The notes beneath the pieces were generated by a model. The model was not told where the DNA came from. It saw only the letters and a list, made by a program, of their open reading frames with translations, and ran no database searches. Positions 15,946 through 23,706 of a stretch of 64,000 bases of DNA are shown here, in pieces. Numbering within the stretch: the first letter of the stretch is position 1; every line of letters begins with the position of its first letter. Origin of the DNA: Qipengyuania sp. ABI-127-1 (GTDB taxonomy: Bacteria > Pseudomonadota > Alphaproteobacteria > Sphingomonadales > Sphingomonadaceae); the NCBI GenBank assembly GCA_022953095.1, contig JALJCR010000001.1, positions 744,001 through 808,000 on the forward strand, given 5' to 3'. A program made the translations under genes and the position numbers.

Positions 15946-16970
15946 CCTGGCAGACGCAGAAACTTCCCCTCGATCATCCCCCGGTGAAGTCGGGCAGGGT
16001 CGGGGTGTTGATCGTTAATCTCGGCACGCCCGACGCGCCCGAAGCCGGGCCGGTGAAGCGCTATCTGGCGGAATTCCTGTCGGACCGCCGCGTGGTCGAA
16101 ATCCCGCCGATCGCCTGGCAGCCGATCCTGCGTGGGATCATCCTCAATACCCGGCCGAAAAAGAGCGCCCATGCCTATCGCCAGGTCTGGACCGAAGAGG
16201 GATCGCCCCTCGCGGTTATTACGCGCAAACAGGCCGATGCGATGCAGGTGCGACTGGGCGAGCAGGTGACGGTCGATTGGGCGATGCGCTATGGTACGCC
16301 GTCGATCCCGGACCGTTTGCAGTCGCTGATGGATGCCGGGTGCGAGCGCATCCTGCTAGCCCCCCTCTATCCGCAATATAGCGGAGCGACGACGGCAACG
16401 GTGGTCGACAAGGCGGCCGACAAGCTCAAAGCCATGCGCTGGCAGGCCAGCTTGCGTACCTTGCCGCCCTATCATGACGATCCGGCCTATATCGATGCGC
16501 TGACGAGCGATTTGTCGCGTCAGTTGGATGGTTTGGAGTTCGAGCCCGAAGTGCTTCTGCTGAGTTTCCACGGCATGCCGCAGCGCACGCTCGATCTGGG
16601 CGATCCCTATCACTGCCACTGCCAGAAGACCTCGCGATTGCTGCAGGAGAAACTGGCCCGCCCGGGCCTGCGCTTCCGCACCACGTTCCAGTCGCGCTTC
16701 GGGCGTGCCAAATGGCTCGAACCGGCAACCGATGTGGTGCTCGAGGAAGAGGCGAAAGCGGGCACGAAGCGTCTGGCCATCGCCGCGCCGGGATTTTCCG
16801 CGGATTGCCTCGAAACGCTGGAGGAACTCGCCATCCAGGGGCGCGAACAGTTCACCGAAGCGGGCGGGGACCATTTCGCCGCGCTGTCCTGCCTCAACAC
16901 ATCGGATGCGGGTCTCACCATGCTCGAAACCTTGCTGCGGCGCGAATTGGCGGGGTGGATTAACGCCTAG
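15942..16970 (+). CDS. hemH: ferrochelatase
   Basis: Inserts Fe2+ into protoporphyrin IX, the last step of protoheme synthesis. The 342-residue protein starts the conserved region with GVLIVNLGTPDAPE, then GSPLAVITRKQA, an APLYPQYSGATTATV segment and the active-site histidine in SFHGMPQRT (about residues 206-214), followed by DPYHCHCQKT. The cysteines of DPYHCHC and a further C-terminal cysteine (ALSCLNTS) could support an iron-sulfur cluster, as in some alphaproteobacterial ferrochelatases, but this is uncertain. The start overlaps the preceding oxidoreductase stop by four bases (ATGA). Confidence 0.95.
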   Translation: MTWQTQKLPLDHPPVKSGRVGVLIVNLGTPDAPEAGPVKRYLAEFLSDRRVVEIPPIAWQPILRGIILNTRPKKSAHAYRQVWTEEGSPLAVITRKQADAMQVRLGEQVTVDWAMRYGTPSIPDRLQSLMDAGCERILLAPLYPQYSGATTATVVDKAADKLKAMRWQASLRTLPPYHDDPAYIDALTSDLSRQLDGLEFEPEVLLLSFHGMPQRTLDLGDPYHCHCQKTSRLLQEKLARPGLRFRTTFQSRFGRAKWLEPATDVVLEEEAKAGTKRLAIAAPGFSADCLETLEELAIQGREQFTEAGGDHFAALSCLNTSDAGLTMLETLLRRELAGWINA

Positions 16971-16975
16971 AAATT

Positions 16976-16993
16976 ACTTACACTGCGGTAAGT
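16976..16993. promoter_or_regulatory. inverted-repeat operator candidate upstream of the P450 gene
   Basis: ACTTACACTGCGGTAAGT has six-base perfect half-sites (ACTTAC/GTAAGT) around six bases. It lies just past the hemH stop and five bases before the AGGAG ribosome site of the P450 gene. TTAC-N6-GTAA symmetry is typical of TetR/MarR-type operators. No such regulator gene is adjacent. Confidence 0.5.
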
Positions 16994-17008
16994 TGTCAGG
17001 AGCTACCT

Positions 17009-18421
17009 ATGGCCACGCTTGCCTCGCACCAACCCGCCGACCTTGCGCCAACGCACTGGACCGAAGGCAATCCCAGCGACGACGAGCTCGCCCACATTCC
17101 GGGAGAGGCTGGCTGGCCGCTTGTCGGCAACACTTTCAAAATGCTCGCCGATCCGCACGGCATGGCCAAGTCGATGGTCGAGAAGTACGGCCGGGTGTAC
17201 AAGAACAAGGCGTTCGGCGGATGGAACATCGCGTTGATCGGCGCGGATGCCAATGAACTTGTCCTGTTCGACCGGGACAAGCTGTTTTCATCCGAGCAGG
17301 GCTGGGGGCCCATACTCGACAAGCTGTTCCCGCGCGGGTTGATGCTGATGGATTTCGACCATCACCGGGCCGACCGCCGGGCGCTGTCGATTGCATTCAA
17401 GCCGGGGCCGATGCGGCATTATTCGGGCGCGCTCAACCGGGGAATCGCCAAGCGTGTGGCGGAATGGGGTGCCAATGGCTCCAAGGGCGGAATGCGCTTC
17501 TACCCCGCGATCAAGGAACTCACGCTCGATCTCGCGGCGGACAGTTTCATCGGCATCCCCTGGGGGCCTGAGGCGGAGCGGATCAATCGTGCATTCATCG
17601 ATATGGTTCAGGCCAGCGTGGCCCCCGTGCGCAGGCCGTTGCCCTTCACCCAGATGAGGAAGGGCGTCGACGGGCGCGCCTTTCTGGTCGACTATTTCAC
17701 CAAGGAAACGCATCGCCGCCGCGCCGAAGGCGGCGGGCAGGACATGTTCAGCCAGTTTGCTACGGCAGAGTACGAGGATGGCAGCCTGATGCCGGTCGAC
17801 GAGGTGGTCGACCATATGAATTTCCTCATGATGGCCGCGCATGACACGATCACCTCCAGCGCGACCTCGCTGCTGTGGCTGCTTGCCAAGCATCCCGAAT
17901 GGCAGGACAAGTTGCGGGCCGAGGTCGAGACCGTAACCGGGGGCGTCGATGCCGATGGCCGCGTGCGCGATCTGGCTTACGAAGATCTCGGGAAGCTCGA
18001 GCTTACCGAAATGGCGTTCAAGGAAGCGCTGCGCTTCATTCCACCTGTGCCCTCCATGCCGCGCCGCGCGCTGCGCGATTTCGAATATGGCGGTTACAGG
18101 ATTCCGGCGGGCACTCCGGTCGGAATCAACATCCACTGGACCCATCACAGCGAGGATTACTGGGACGAACCGGAAAAGTTCGATCCGATGCGCTTCACGC
18201 CCGAAAAGGTGAAGGCGCGCCACAAATACGCCTGGGTTCCCTTTGGCGGGGGCGCCCATATGTGTCTGGGCCTCCACTTTGCCTACATGCAGGTGAAAAT
18301 CCTGATGGCCCAGCTCCTGCCGCGTTACCGTGTGGACCTCGTCGGCGGCGACCCGGAATGGCAGGCCTGGCCGATCCCCAAACCGAAGGACGGGTTGAAG
18401 ATTACGCTGACGGCGCTGTAA
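17009..18421 (+). CDS. cytochrome P450
   Basis: Heme-thiolate monooxygenase, soluble (no N-terminal membrane anchor). The 470-residue protein has the I-helix segment MMAAHDTITSSA (the usual A/G-x-x-T oxygen site), the K-helix ExxR in KEALRF, and the heme loop FGGGAHMCLG with ligand cysteine C419. AGGAG lies six bases upstream of ATG 17009. No ferredoxin or ferredoxin reductase partner is adjacent, so redox partners must be encoded elsewhere. It follows hemH, the source of its cofactor, after 38 bases containing a palindrome, so it may have its own promoter. The substrate is not predictable; the size and AHDT motif resemble CYP51/CYP120-like proteins. Confidence 0.92.
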   Translation: MATLASHQPADLAPTHWTEGNPSDDELAHIPGEAGWPLVGNTFKMLADPHGMAKSMVEKYGRVYKNKAFGGWNIALIGADANELVLFDRDKLFSSEQGWGPILDKLFPRGLMLMDFDHHRADRRALSIAFKPGPMRHYSGALNRGIAKRVAEWGANGSKGGMRFYPAIKELTLDLAADSFIGIPWGPEAERINRAFIDMVQASVAPVRRPLPFTQMRKGVDGRAFLVDYFTKETHRRRAEGGGQDMFSQFATAEYEDGSLMPVDEVVDHMNFLMMAAHDTITSSATSLLWLLAKHPEWQDKLRAEVETVTGGVDADGRVRDLAYEDLGKLELTEMAFKEALRFIPPVPSMPRRALRDFEYGGYRIPAGTPVGINIHWTHHSEDYWDEPEKFDPMRFTPEKVKARHKYAWVPFGGGAHMCLGLHFAYMQVKILMAQLLPRYRVDLVGGDPEWQAWPIPKPKDGLKITLTAL

Positions 18422-18499
18422 ATTTCCGGAACGAGCGGGGGTCTCGCATGGCGGGATGTGGCTTCCACACCTGTCGCCCCGCCATCGCGGGGATCGCAG

Positions 18500-18658
18500 C
18501 TAGAAGTCGATCGCGATACCGTCCTTCACCCAATCGCCATACCGGGTCGGGCTCAATTCCTCCTCGTCCTCGTTCTTCTTCGGTTCGGGCGGAGGATCGT
18601 TGGTCCAATGGGCGGGTTTCTCGAACCCGTCGGGCCGTTTCGTTGCGCGGTCGGTCAT
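18500..18658 (-). CDS. DUF1674 protein, SDHAF4-like
   Basis: Small protein of 52 residues whose C-terminus SPTRYGDWVKDGIAIDF matches the DUF1674/SDHAF4 signature (P-T-R-Y-G-D-W...DF). The eukaryotic member helps assemble succinate dehydrogenase by chaperoning the flavinated subunit; a similar role in bacteria is plausible but not shown here. The rest is an acidic, proline-rich, probably disordered segment. I start at ATG 18658 (MTDRATKRPDG); the frame extends to 18739 but that part overlaps rsmB on the other strand. Divergent from rsmB. Confidence 0.82.
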   Translation of the reverse strand: MTDRATKRPDGFEKPAHWTNDPPPEPKKNEDEEELSPTRYGDWVKDGIAIDF

Positions 18659-18715
18659 GCTTGCAAGATGATGACGCTGGCGGCTTTGCGCAAGTGCGCG
18701 TAAGGCGCGCGGCCA

Positions 18716-19957
18716 ATGGCCCAACCCCAAGGTATCCACGCCCGCCGCGCGGCGCTACGCCTGCTCGATGCGATCCTGCGCCGCGGCGAGACGCTCGACA
18801 TTGCCTTTAGTGGCGCGACTAGGGACGTGCGCAAGTTCGAGGACAAGGCGCTCGCCCGCGCCATCGCCAGCGAAGTGCTGCGCTGGATGGTCGATATCGA
18901 TGCGCTGATCGATTCCGCGACCAAAAAGCCGCTGCCGCATGATGCCAAGGCGCGCATGGTGCTGCGCATGATGCTGGCCCAGTGGTTGCGGCTGGGCACC
19001 CCGCCGCATGCGGTGGTGGCGACCGGGCTTGACCTTCTGGCAGGCGGCCCGCGTCGTCTGGCGCATGGAGTTTTTTCGACGCTGACGAGCAATGCAGCAT
19101 CGCTGCCCGATGCGCCGACCCTGCCCGGAGAGGCTGCCATGCGCTGGGGGGAGCGAGCCCCAGCCATCGCCGCCGGTCTCGCGGACCCGCCGCCGCTCGA
19201 TCTCACATTGCGCGATCCGGCCGAAACCGAGCACTGGAAGGTCCAGCTTTCCGCCGACAGTCTGATGCCCGGCCAACTGCGCCTGCCGCGGGGCGAGAAT
19301 GTCGAGAACCTGCCCGGTTTCGCCGAAGGGGCATGGTGGGTGCAGGACCTTGCCGCATCGCTGCCGGCGCGCTTGCTGGGGCAGGGTGAGGGGCGGCATG
19401 TGCTCGATCTGTGCGCGGCACCGGGCGGCAAATCGCTGCAACTGGCGGCACAGGGATGGCAGGTTACCGCGCTCGATATTTCCAAGCGTCGGCTCGATCT
19501 GCTCAAGGCCAATCTCAAGCGAACGGGCTTGAAGGCCAGCACCGTGCGCGCCGATGCCCTGAAGTGGGAACCGAAGCACCAGTTCGACGCGATCCTGCTG
19601 GATGCGCCCTGTACCGCCACTGGCACGGCGCGCAGACACCCCGATGTGCTGCATCGTATCGGTCAGCGCCAGATCGAGGAGATGGCAGAACTGCAAGCCA
19701 CTCTGCTGGAACGCGCGCAGGGATGGCTCAAGCCCGGCGGTACGCTGATCTACGCCACCTGCTCGCTGGAGCGCGAGGAGGGCGAAGAGCGGGCGCGAGA
19801 TGTGAGACTGACACCATCGCCGATCACCCCGGACGAGCTACCCGAAGGCCTGGCCCCTGCCGCTGAAGGCTGGCTGCGCACCGATCCGGGCCTGCTTGCC
19901 GAGGACGGCGGGCTCGATGGCTTCTTCGTCGCGCGTTGGGCTAAGGCCTTGGGCTGA
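18716..19957 (+). CDS. rsmB: RsmB-family 16S rRNA (cytosine-C5) methyltransferase
   Basis: SAM-dependent rRNA methyltransferase. The 413-residue protein has an N-terminal NusB-like helical domain (about 1-130) and a catalytic domain with LCAAPGGKSLQLA (SAM motif I), DAPCTATGTARRHPD (motif IV cysteine) and YATCSLEREEGE (motif VI catalytic cysteine). Both cysteines required by the RsmB/NOP2 mechanism are present. It is divergent from the DUF1674 gene and convergent with the amine oxidase, 48 bases away. E. coli RsmB modifies C967; the exact target here is inferred from family. Confidence 0.92.
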   Translation: MAQPQGIHARRAALRLLDAILRRGETLDIAFSGATRDVRKFEDKALARAIASEVLRWMVDIDALIDSATKKPLPHDAKARMVLRMMLAQWLRLGTPPHAVVATGLDLLAGGPRRLAHGVFSTLTSNAASLPDAPTLPGEAAMRWGERAPAIAAGLADPPPLDLTLRDPAETEHWKVQLSADSLMPGQLRLPRGENVENLPGFAEGAWWVQDLAASLPARLLGQGEGRHVLDLCAAPGGKSLQLAAQGWQVTALDISKRRLDLLKANLKRTGLKASTVRADALKWEPKHQFDAILLDAPCTATGTARRHPDVLHRIGQRQIEEMAELQATLLERAQGWLKPGGTLIYATCSLEREEGEERARDVRLTPSPITPDELPEGLAPAAEGWLRTDPGLLAEDGGLDGFFVARWAKALG

Positions 19958-20005
19958 CCACCCGAGTCCGGGCTCGCAACCAGCTCGCCGAAGTTCGCGG
20001 GTGCG

Positions 20006-21319
20006 TTAGCGTGCGAGCTCCCGTTCGGTTTGTCGAGCAGCCCTGAGACCCGAGAGATGCGCGCCGTAGACAGTGGTAGCAAAGGGGCCTGGCGCTGCGT
20101 CGCCCGCGAAATGGACACGGCCTTGCAGTGGCTGTGCAAATTTGCGACGAGCATTCCCGGCACCTGGTCTGACCGCGCTGAAGCTGCCGCGGGAAAGGGG
20201 GTCGGCCGCCCAGTCATAGGATGTCGAGGGTCCTAGGCGATCTGCCATACTCTTCCCCAGAATCTGCGTTATTCGCTCAACCGCATAAGCGCGACGCCCC
20301 GCCATATCCTGCCGCGCCAACTCCGAAGCCAGATCTCCTGATGCGATCAAGGTCAGGACGGGGTCGAACTGATCCGCCACGAGCATTTCGAGATTGCCGG
20401 ACGCCAGTGTGCAGATGTCGGCATGATATTCGGCAAGCCGGCCCCCCATTCCTTCGAGGAGAAAGCCGATTTTGAGGAATTGCCCGATCGTGAATCCGTT
20501 CAAAGCCTCGGTCTTGGCCTGGGGCAGGTCGGGGCTGAACCGGATCGCGCCGGACGCAAGGACAGTTGGTGGAATGGTGATGATGACGTGCCTGGCGGTC
20601 GCGCTGCCCCAGTCGCCTGATACGGAAATTCGATTCCCGTGGTGCCAGTCGATCAGCGTCACCCGATGATTCAGGCGTACCGGCACGCTTCCGAAGACTG
20701 CTGCGACGAGGGCGCCATAACCCCCTGACACTGTACGCTCTTCGCCGTCTTCCAACGACAGGAAATCGTCAAACGAGATGTTATCGGGTTGCGCACCAAG
20801 CGAGAATGCAGCGATAGCGATCATCGCATCGTGCCACTCGTCACCCGACAGGAAGGACGCGAGCGAGCGGCTTCCGGGCAGAATGGAAGGAATGAACATG
20901 CGGCGTTCAAGATCGCTCGTTGCCTTGTTCATATGCGATGTGGCGTTCTCGTCCGAGAGCGCCTTTCCGGCACAATAGAGCCTGCGGTCGGAGATATCCG
21001 CAACCTTCAGCGCGAGCCCTCTGTCTTTGGCGAGTTGCGTGAAGCTGTTGTGCTCGGCGTTATGAAGCCAGTGTGCCCCTTGGTCGAACGGGGCACCGAG
21101 GCTGTTCGCGTCGGTCCAGGCACGTCCCCCTATGCGGCTTCGAGCCTCGAGAACGAGAATTCTCCGGCCTTTGGTTGTGAGAGCATGGGCCGCACTGAGG
21201 CCTGCGACTCCGGCGCCGATGATGATCGCGTCGAAATCAGTCGGAACTGGTAACCGTACACAGGCAGGGGCGGCCAACAGGCTCGCAATCCCAGCAACTA
21301 CCTTCCGACGGGCAAGCAC
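20006..21319 (-). CDS. flavin-containing amine oxidase family protein, exported or lipid-anchored
   Basis: FAD-dependent oxidase of the monoamine oxidase/phytoene desaturase superfamily. It has a dinucleotide-binding motif IIGAGVAGLSAAHAL and the following LEARSRIGGRAWT, plus a C-terminal FAD site HFAGDAAPGPFATTVYGA. I place the start at GTG 21319, giving 437 residues, because GGAG lies seven bases upstream and the product begins MLARRKVVAGIASLLAAPAC, a signal peptide with a possible lipobox cysteine and an RRK pair. The longer frame to 21376 would put its start inside the operator. The substrate is unknown. Divergent from a TetR regulator that probably controls it. Confidence 0.82.
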   Translation of the reverse strand: MLARRKVVAGIASLLAAPACVRLPVPTDFDAIIIGAGVAGLSAAHALTTKGRRILVLEARSRIGGRAWTDANSLGAPFDQGAHWLHNAEHNSFTQLAKDRGLALKVADISDRRLYCAGKALSDENATSHMNKATSDLERRMFIPSILPGSRSLASFLSGDEWHDAMIAIAAFSLGAQPDNISFDDFLSLEDGEERTVSGGYGALVAAVFGSVPVRLNHRVTLIDWHHGNRISVSGDWGSATARHVIITIPPTVLASGAIRFSPDLPQAKTEALNGFTIGQFLKIGFLLEGMGGRLAEYHADICTLASGNLEMLVADQFDPVLTLIASGDLASELARQDMAGRRAYAVERITQILGKSMADRLGPSTSYDWAADPLSRGSFSAVRPGAGNARRKFAQPLQGRVHFAGDAAPGPFATTVYGAHLSGLRAARQTERELAR

Positions 21320-21336
21320 GACGCAATTCTCCAAAA

Positions 21337-21376
21337 GTGACGATACTGTCATTTTTCTATATGACAATATCGTCAC
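21337..21376. promoter_or_regulatory. double operator between amine oxidase and TetR genes
   Basis: A 40-bp inverted repeat: GTGACGATA (21337-21345) matches TATCGTCAC (21368-21376), and TGTCAT (21347-21352) matches ATGACA (21361-21366). Each arm is itself a near-palindrome, TGACGATACTGTCA and TGACAATATCGTCA, so it reads as two 14-bp sites with centres 24 bp apart. It lies just upstream of the oxidase ribosome site and 45 bases before the TetR start, the expected place for autoregulated divergent control. Confidence 0.75.
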
Positions 21377-21420
21377 CTTTTCAATTGCCAGCTTGCGATG
21401 GCGCGGGGTAGACCACCAAC

Positions 21421-22065
21421 ATGGCGAACAGGGGGGTCATGAAGCCGAAACAAGAGCGCTCGCGGATGCGCGTGAGCGCCCTGCTCGATGCCGCCGAGGA
21501 ATTGGTTGAAGAGCTCGGCGTCGAGGGTTTTGCAATGTCGGAAGTGGCACGGCGTGCGGGGGCCGCCCATGGATCGCTCTACCGCTATTTCGAATCGCGC
21601 GAGGCTCTCCTCGCAGCTCTGCATGAGAGGCAGATCTCGCAGCTTGAAGCTGCTGTCATCGAAGCGAGTGAGAAGCTCAGTCTCACGCAGGTCGTGCCAT
21701 CTGCACGGGAGTTTCTGGATGCCTTTCTCGATCCACTGCGCGATTTCCTTATTCGCAATCGGTCCTACCGCCTGCTGCGAATCGGCATGCCGGATGCATG
21801 GCAGGTGGCTTCCTCCGAAGCGGAATTGGATGCACGTGTTATTGCCGAGCTCGCGCACGCATTGAAGAACTTGGTCCCAGGGCTTGAGGAAGAAAGGCGC
21901 TTGCTTGCGGCCACGCTCCTACTGTCACTAACCGATTCCACTATCATCATCGAACACAGGCCTGAAGTTCAGCGCGAGGGCCGCCGTGTTCTGGAATTAT
22001 ACCTCGAGGACCTCGTCTCTAATGTCAGCTGTGAACCATCGCGAACCGGTGGCACGACAAGCTGA
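21421..22065 (+). CDS. TetR-family transcriptional regulator
   Basis: One-component repressor of 214 residues. The N-terminal helix-turn-helix reads ALLDAAEELVEELGVEGF then SEVARRAGAAHGSLYRYFESREALLAAL, matching the TetR DNA-binding domain (about residues 20-65). The C-terminal two thirds is an all-helical ligand domain with no recognisable subfamily. ATG 21421 is taken as start; ATG 21439 (MKPKQERSR) is possible because GGGGGG precedes it, though too closely. It is divergent from the amine oxidase with a paired operator between, so the oxidase substrate or product is a candidate inducer. Confidence 0.92.
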   Translation: MANRGVMKPKQERSRMRVSALLDAAEELVEELGVEGFAMSEVARRAGAAHGSLYRYFESREALLAALHERQISQLEAAVIEASEKLSLTQVVPSAREFLDAFLDPLRDFLIRNRSYRLLRIGMPDAWQVASSEAELDARVIAELAHALKNLVPGLEEERRLLAATLLLSLTDSTIIIEHRPEVQREGRRVLELYLEDLVSNVSCEPSRTGGTTS

Positions 22066-22070
22066 CATTT

Positions 22071-22607
22071 TCAGGCCTCTTCCTTGAGATACTTCTGGAA
22101 GCTCTTGCGCAGCTTCATCAGCTTGGGCGGGATCACGGCGAGACAATAGGGATTGCGCTGGCCTTCGCCGTCCCAATATTCCTGATGATAGTCCTCCGCC
22201 GGATACCACTCGCCGCTTTCGATCGACGTCACGGCTTGCTGGCCCGGATGCTCCTCGTTCCAGCGCGCGATGGCGGCCTTGGCTTCGTCCTCCTGCCCTT
22301 CGAGCGGGAAGATCGCGCTGCGGTACTGGGTGCCGACGTCGTTACCCTGCCGGTTGAGCTGGGTCGGGTCGTGCGTGCCCATGAAGACGTCGTAGAGCTG
22401 GGCGAGCGTGATCTGCTCGTCATCGAAGGTGACGCGCACGCCCTCGGCATGGCCGGTGTTGCCGGTACAGACTTCCTTATAGGTGGGATCGGAGGTGTCG
22501 CCGCCGATATAGCCGCTTTCGACTTCGCTGATGCCGATAACGTCCTTCATCACCGCTTCGGTGCACCAGAAACACCCACCCGCGACGATCGCCTGCCGTT
22601 GTGCCAT
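22071..22607 (-). CDS. msrA: peptide-methionine (S)-S-oxide reductase
   Basis: Reduces S-methionine sulfoxide in proteins. From ATG 22607 the protein has 178 residues with the catalytic motif GCFWCTE near residues 10-16, the conserved GYIGG and EVCTGNTGHAEGVRV segments, and YHQEYW near the C-terminus. The reading frame continues upstream, but that part overlaps the divergent methyltransferase gene and lacks homology. AGGAG lies about ten bases before the chosen start; an ATG three codons earlier is too close to it. Predicted cytoplasmic. It complements msrB at 6.2 kb. Confidence 0.95.
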   Translation of the reverse strand: MAQRQAIVAGGCFWCTEAVMKDVIGISEVESGYIGGDTSDPTYKEVCTGNTGHAEGVRVTFDDEQITLAQLYDVFMGTHDPTQLNRQGNDVGTQYRSAIFPLEGQEDEAKAAIARWNEEHPGQQAVTSIESGEWYPAEDYHQEYWDGEGQRNPYCLAVIPPKLMKLRKSFQKYLKEEA

Positions 22608-22710
22608 ATACGTCATTCTCCTTTGCGAGGAACAGATAGGGTGCCACAACGTCATTGTCATGCAGACCCGCACAAAGAATGCCGTGCCGGTACAAACAGG
22701 GGAGAATTTC

Positions 22711-23634
22711 ATGCGTAGACCGATTGCCGCGATGCTTGCGGGCGCCGCGCTGGCCACTCTTGCCGCGCCCGTTGCCGCGCAGCAGCAGGAAGAAAGCAAC
22801 CAGACCCGTCAGGTTCTGGGCCGGATTCTCGATGTCATCCTTGGCCCGGGCGAGCAGGACCGGAAAGACGGGACCGATGCCGAACGATCGACTGTCGCCC
22901 CGCTCACCATGGATCAGGTTCTCGCCGATCCGCGCCGCGACGGTGATCGGGCGCGCGATCAGTTCCGCCACCCCGCGCAAACGCTGTCCTTCTTCCGCGT
23001 CGAACCAGGGCAGACGGTTGTCGACTATATGCCGGCAGGCGGCTGGTATACGCGTGTGCTGGTACCCTATCTCGGATCGGAGGGGCTCTATATAGGACTG
23101 ACGCCCGATCCTGCCGCGACCGATAGCGAACGGTTCGAAACCTACGTTTCTCAATTGCCGGGCCGCTTCCGCGAGGCGGCACCCGGCTGGTCGCTGACCG
23201 GCGCACCGATGGCCGTTTATGGATCGCAGGACCTGCCCGAGGAACTGAACGGCCAGGTCGACCGCGTGCTGATTTTCCGCGAAATGCACAATCTGCTGCG
23301 TTCGGGGGCGATGTATACCGAACTCACCCGTATCCGGAGCTTGCTCAAGCCCAATGGCATGGTCGGTATCGTTCAGCACCGGGCCAAGGAAAACGCGTCC
23401 GCCGATTATACTTTGGGCGCGAACGGTTATCTGCGCGAAAGTGACGTGGTGGGGCTGATGCGCGTCCACGGTTTCGAGCTGGTCGACAGCAGCGCGATCA
23501 ATGCCAATTACCGCGATTCCGCGAACCACCCGAAGGGTGTGTGGGAACTGCCCCCCACACTCGGTACGAAGCGCGAGGAATTGCGCGAGATCGGGGAGAG
23601 CGACCGGATGACATTGCTGTTCCGCAAACGCTGA
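22711..23634 (+). CDS. predicted periplasmic SAM-methyltransferase-like protein
   Basis: A 307-residue protein with a clear signal peptide (MRRPIAAMLAGAALATLAAPVAAQ, cut after about residue 24) followed by a class I methyltransferase-like fold: VVDYMPAGGWYTRVLVPYL resembles motif I, and VDRVLIFREMHNLL and LLKPNGMVGIVQH resemble later strands. It belongs to the group of predicted exported methyltransferases (COG4798 type). SAM supply in the periplasm is doubtful, so the biochemical activity is open. GGGGAG precedes ATG 22711. It is divergent from msrA. A weak stress-promoter-like site (GGAAC at 22629, then CGTC after 16 bases) lies upstream. Confidence 0.75.
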   Translation: MRRPIAAMLAGAALATLAAPVAAQQQEESNQTRQVLGRILDVILGPGEQDRKDGTDAERSTVAPLTMDQVLADPRRDGDRARDQFRHPAQTLSFFRVEPGQTVVDYMPAGGWYTRVLVPYLGSEGLYIGLTPDPAATDSERFETYVSQLPGRFREAAPGWSLTGAPMAVYGSQDLPEELNGQVDRVLIFREMHNLLRSGAMYTELTRIRSLLKPNGMVGIVQHRAKENASADYTLGANGYLRESDVVGLMRVHGFELVDSSAINANYRDSANHPKGVWELPPTLGTKREELREIGESDRMTLLFRKR

Positions 23635-23659
23635 TCCGTCAGCCGCGGTTCATGTGAAT

Positions 23660-23706
23660 GGAGGCAGGCCCTCGATGTAACACCATTACATCGAGGGCCG
23701 TGTTTT
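23660..23706 (+). promoter_or_regulatory. Shine-Dalgarno / hairpin / start-codon element of the SIMPL gene
   Basis: GGAGG at 23660-23664 is followed after two bases by a perfect 14-bp hairpin (23667-23680 pairs with 23686-23699, loop CACCA), then GTGTTTT, then the ATG at 23707. Linear spacing from GGAGG to ATG is 42 bases, but with the hairpin folded out it is nine, which is ideal. The short T-run also fits an intrinsic terminator for the upstream methyltransferase-like gene. Both readings are possible. Confidence 0.6.

Noticed and set aside
22629-22653. EcfG promoter for the periplasmic methyltransferase-like gene
   Set aside because: GGAAC-N16-CGTC lacks the GTT; kept only as a remark in the gene entry.
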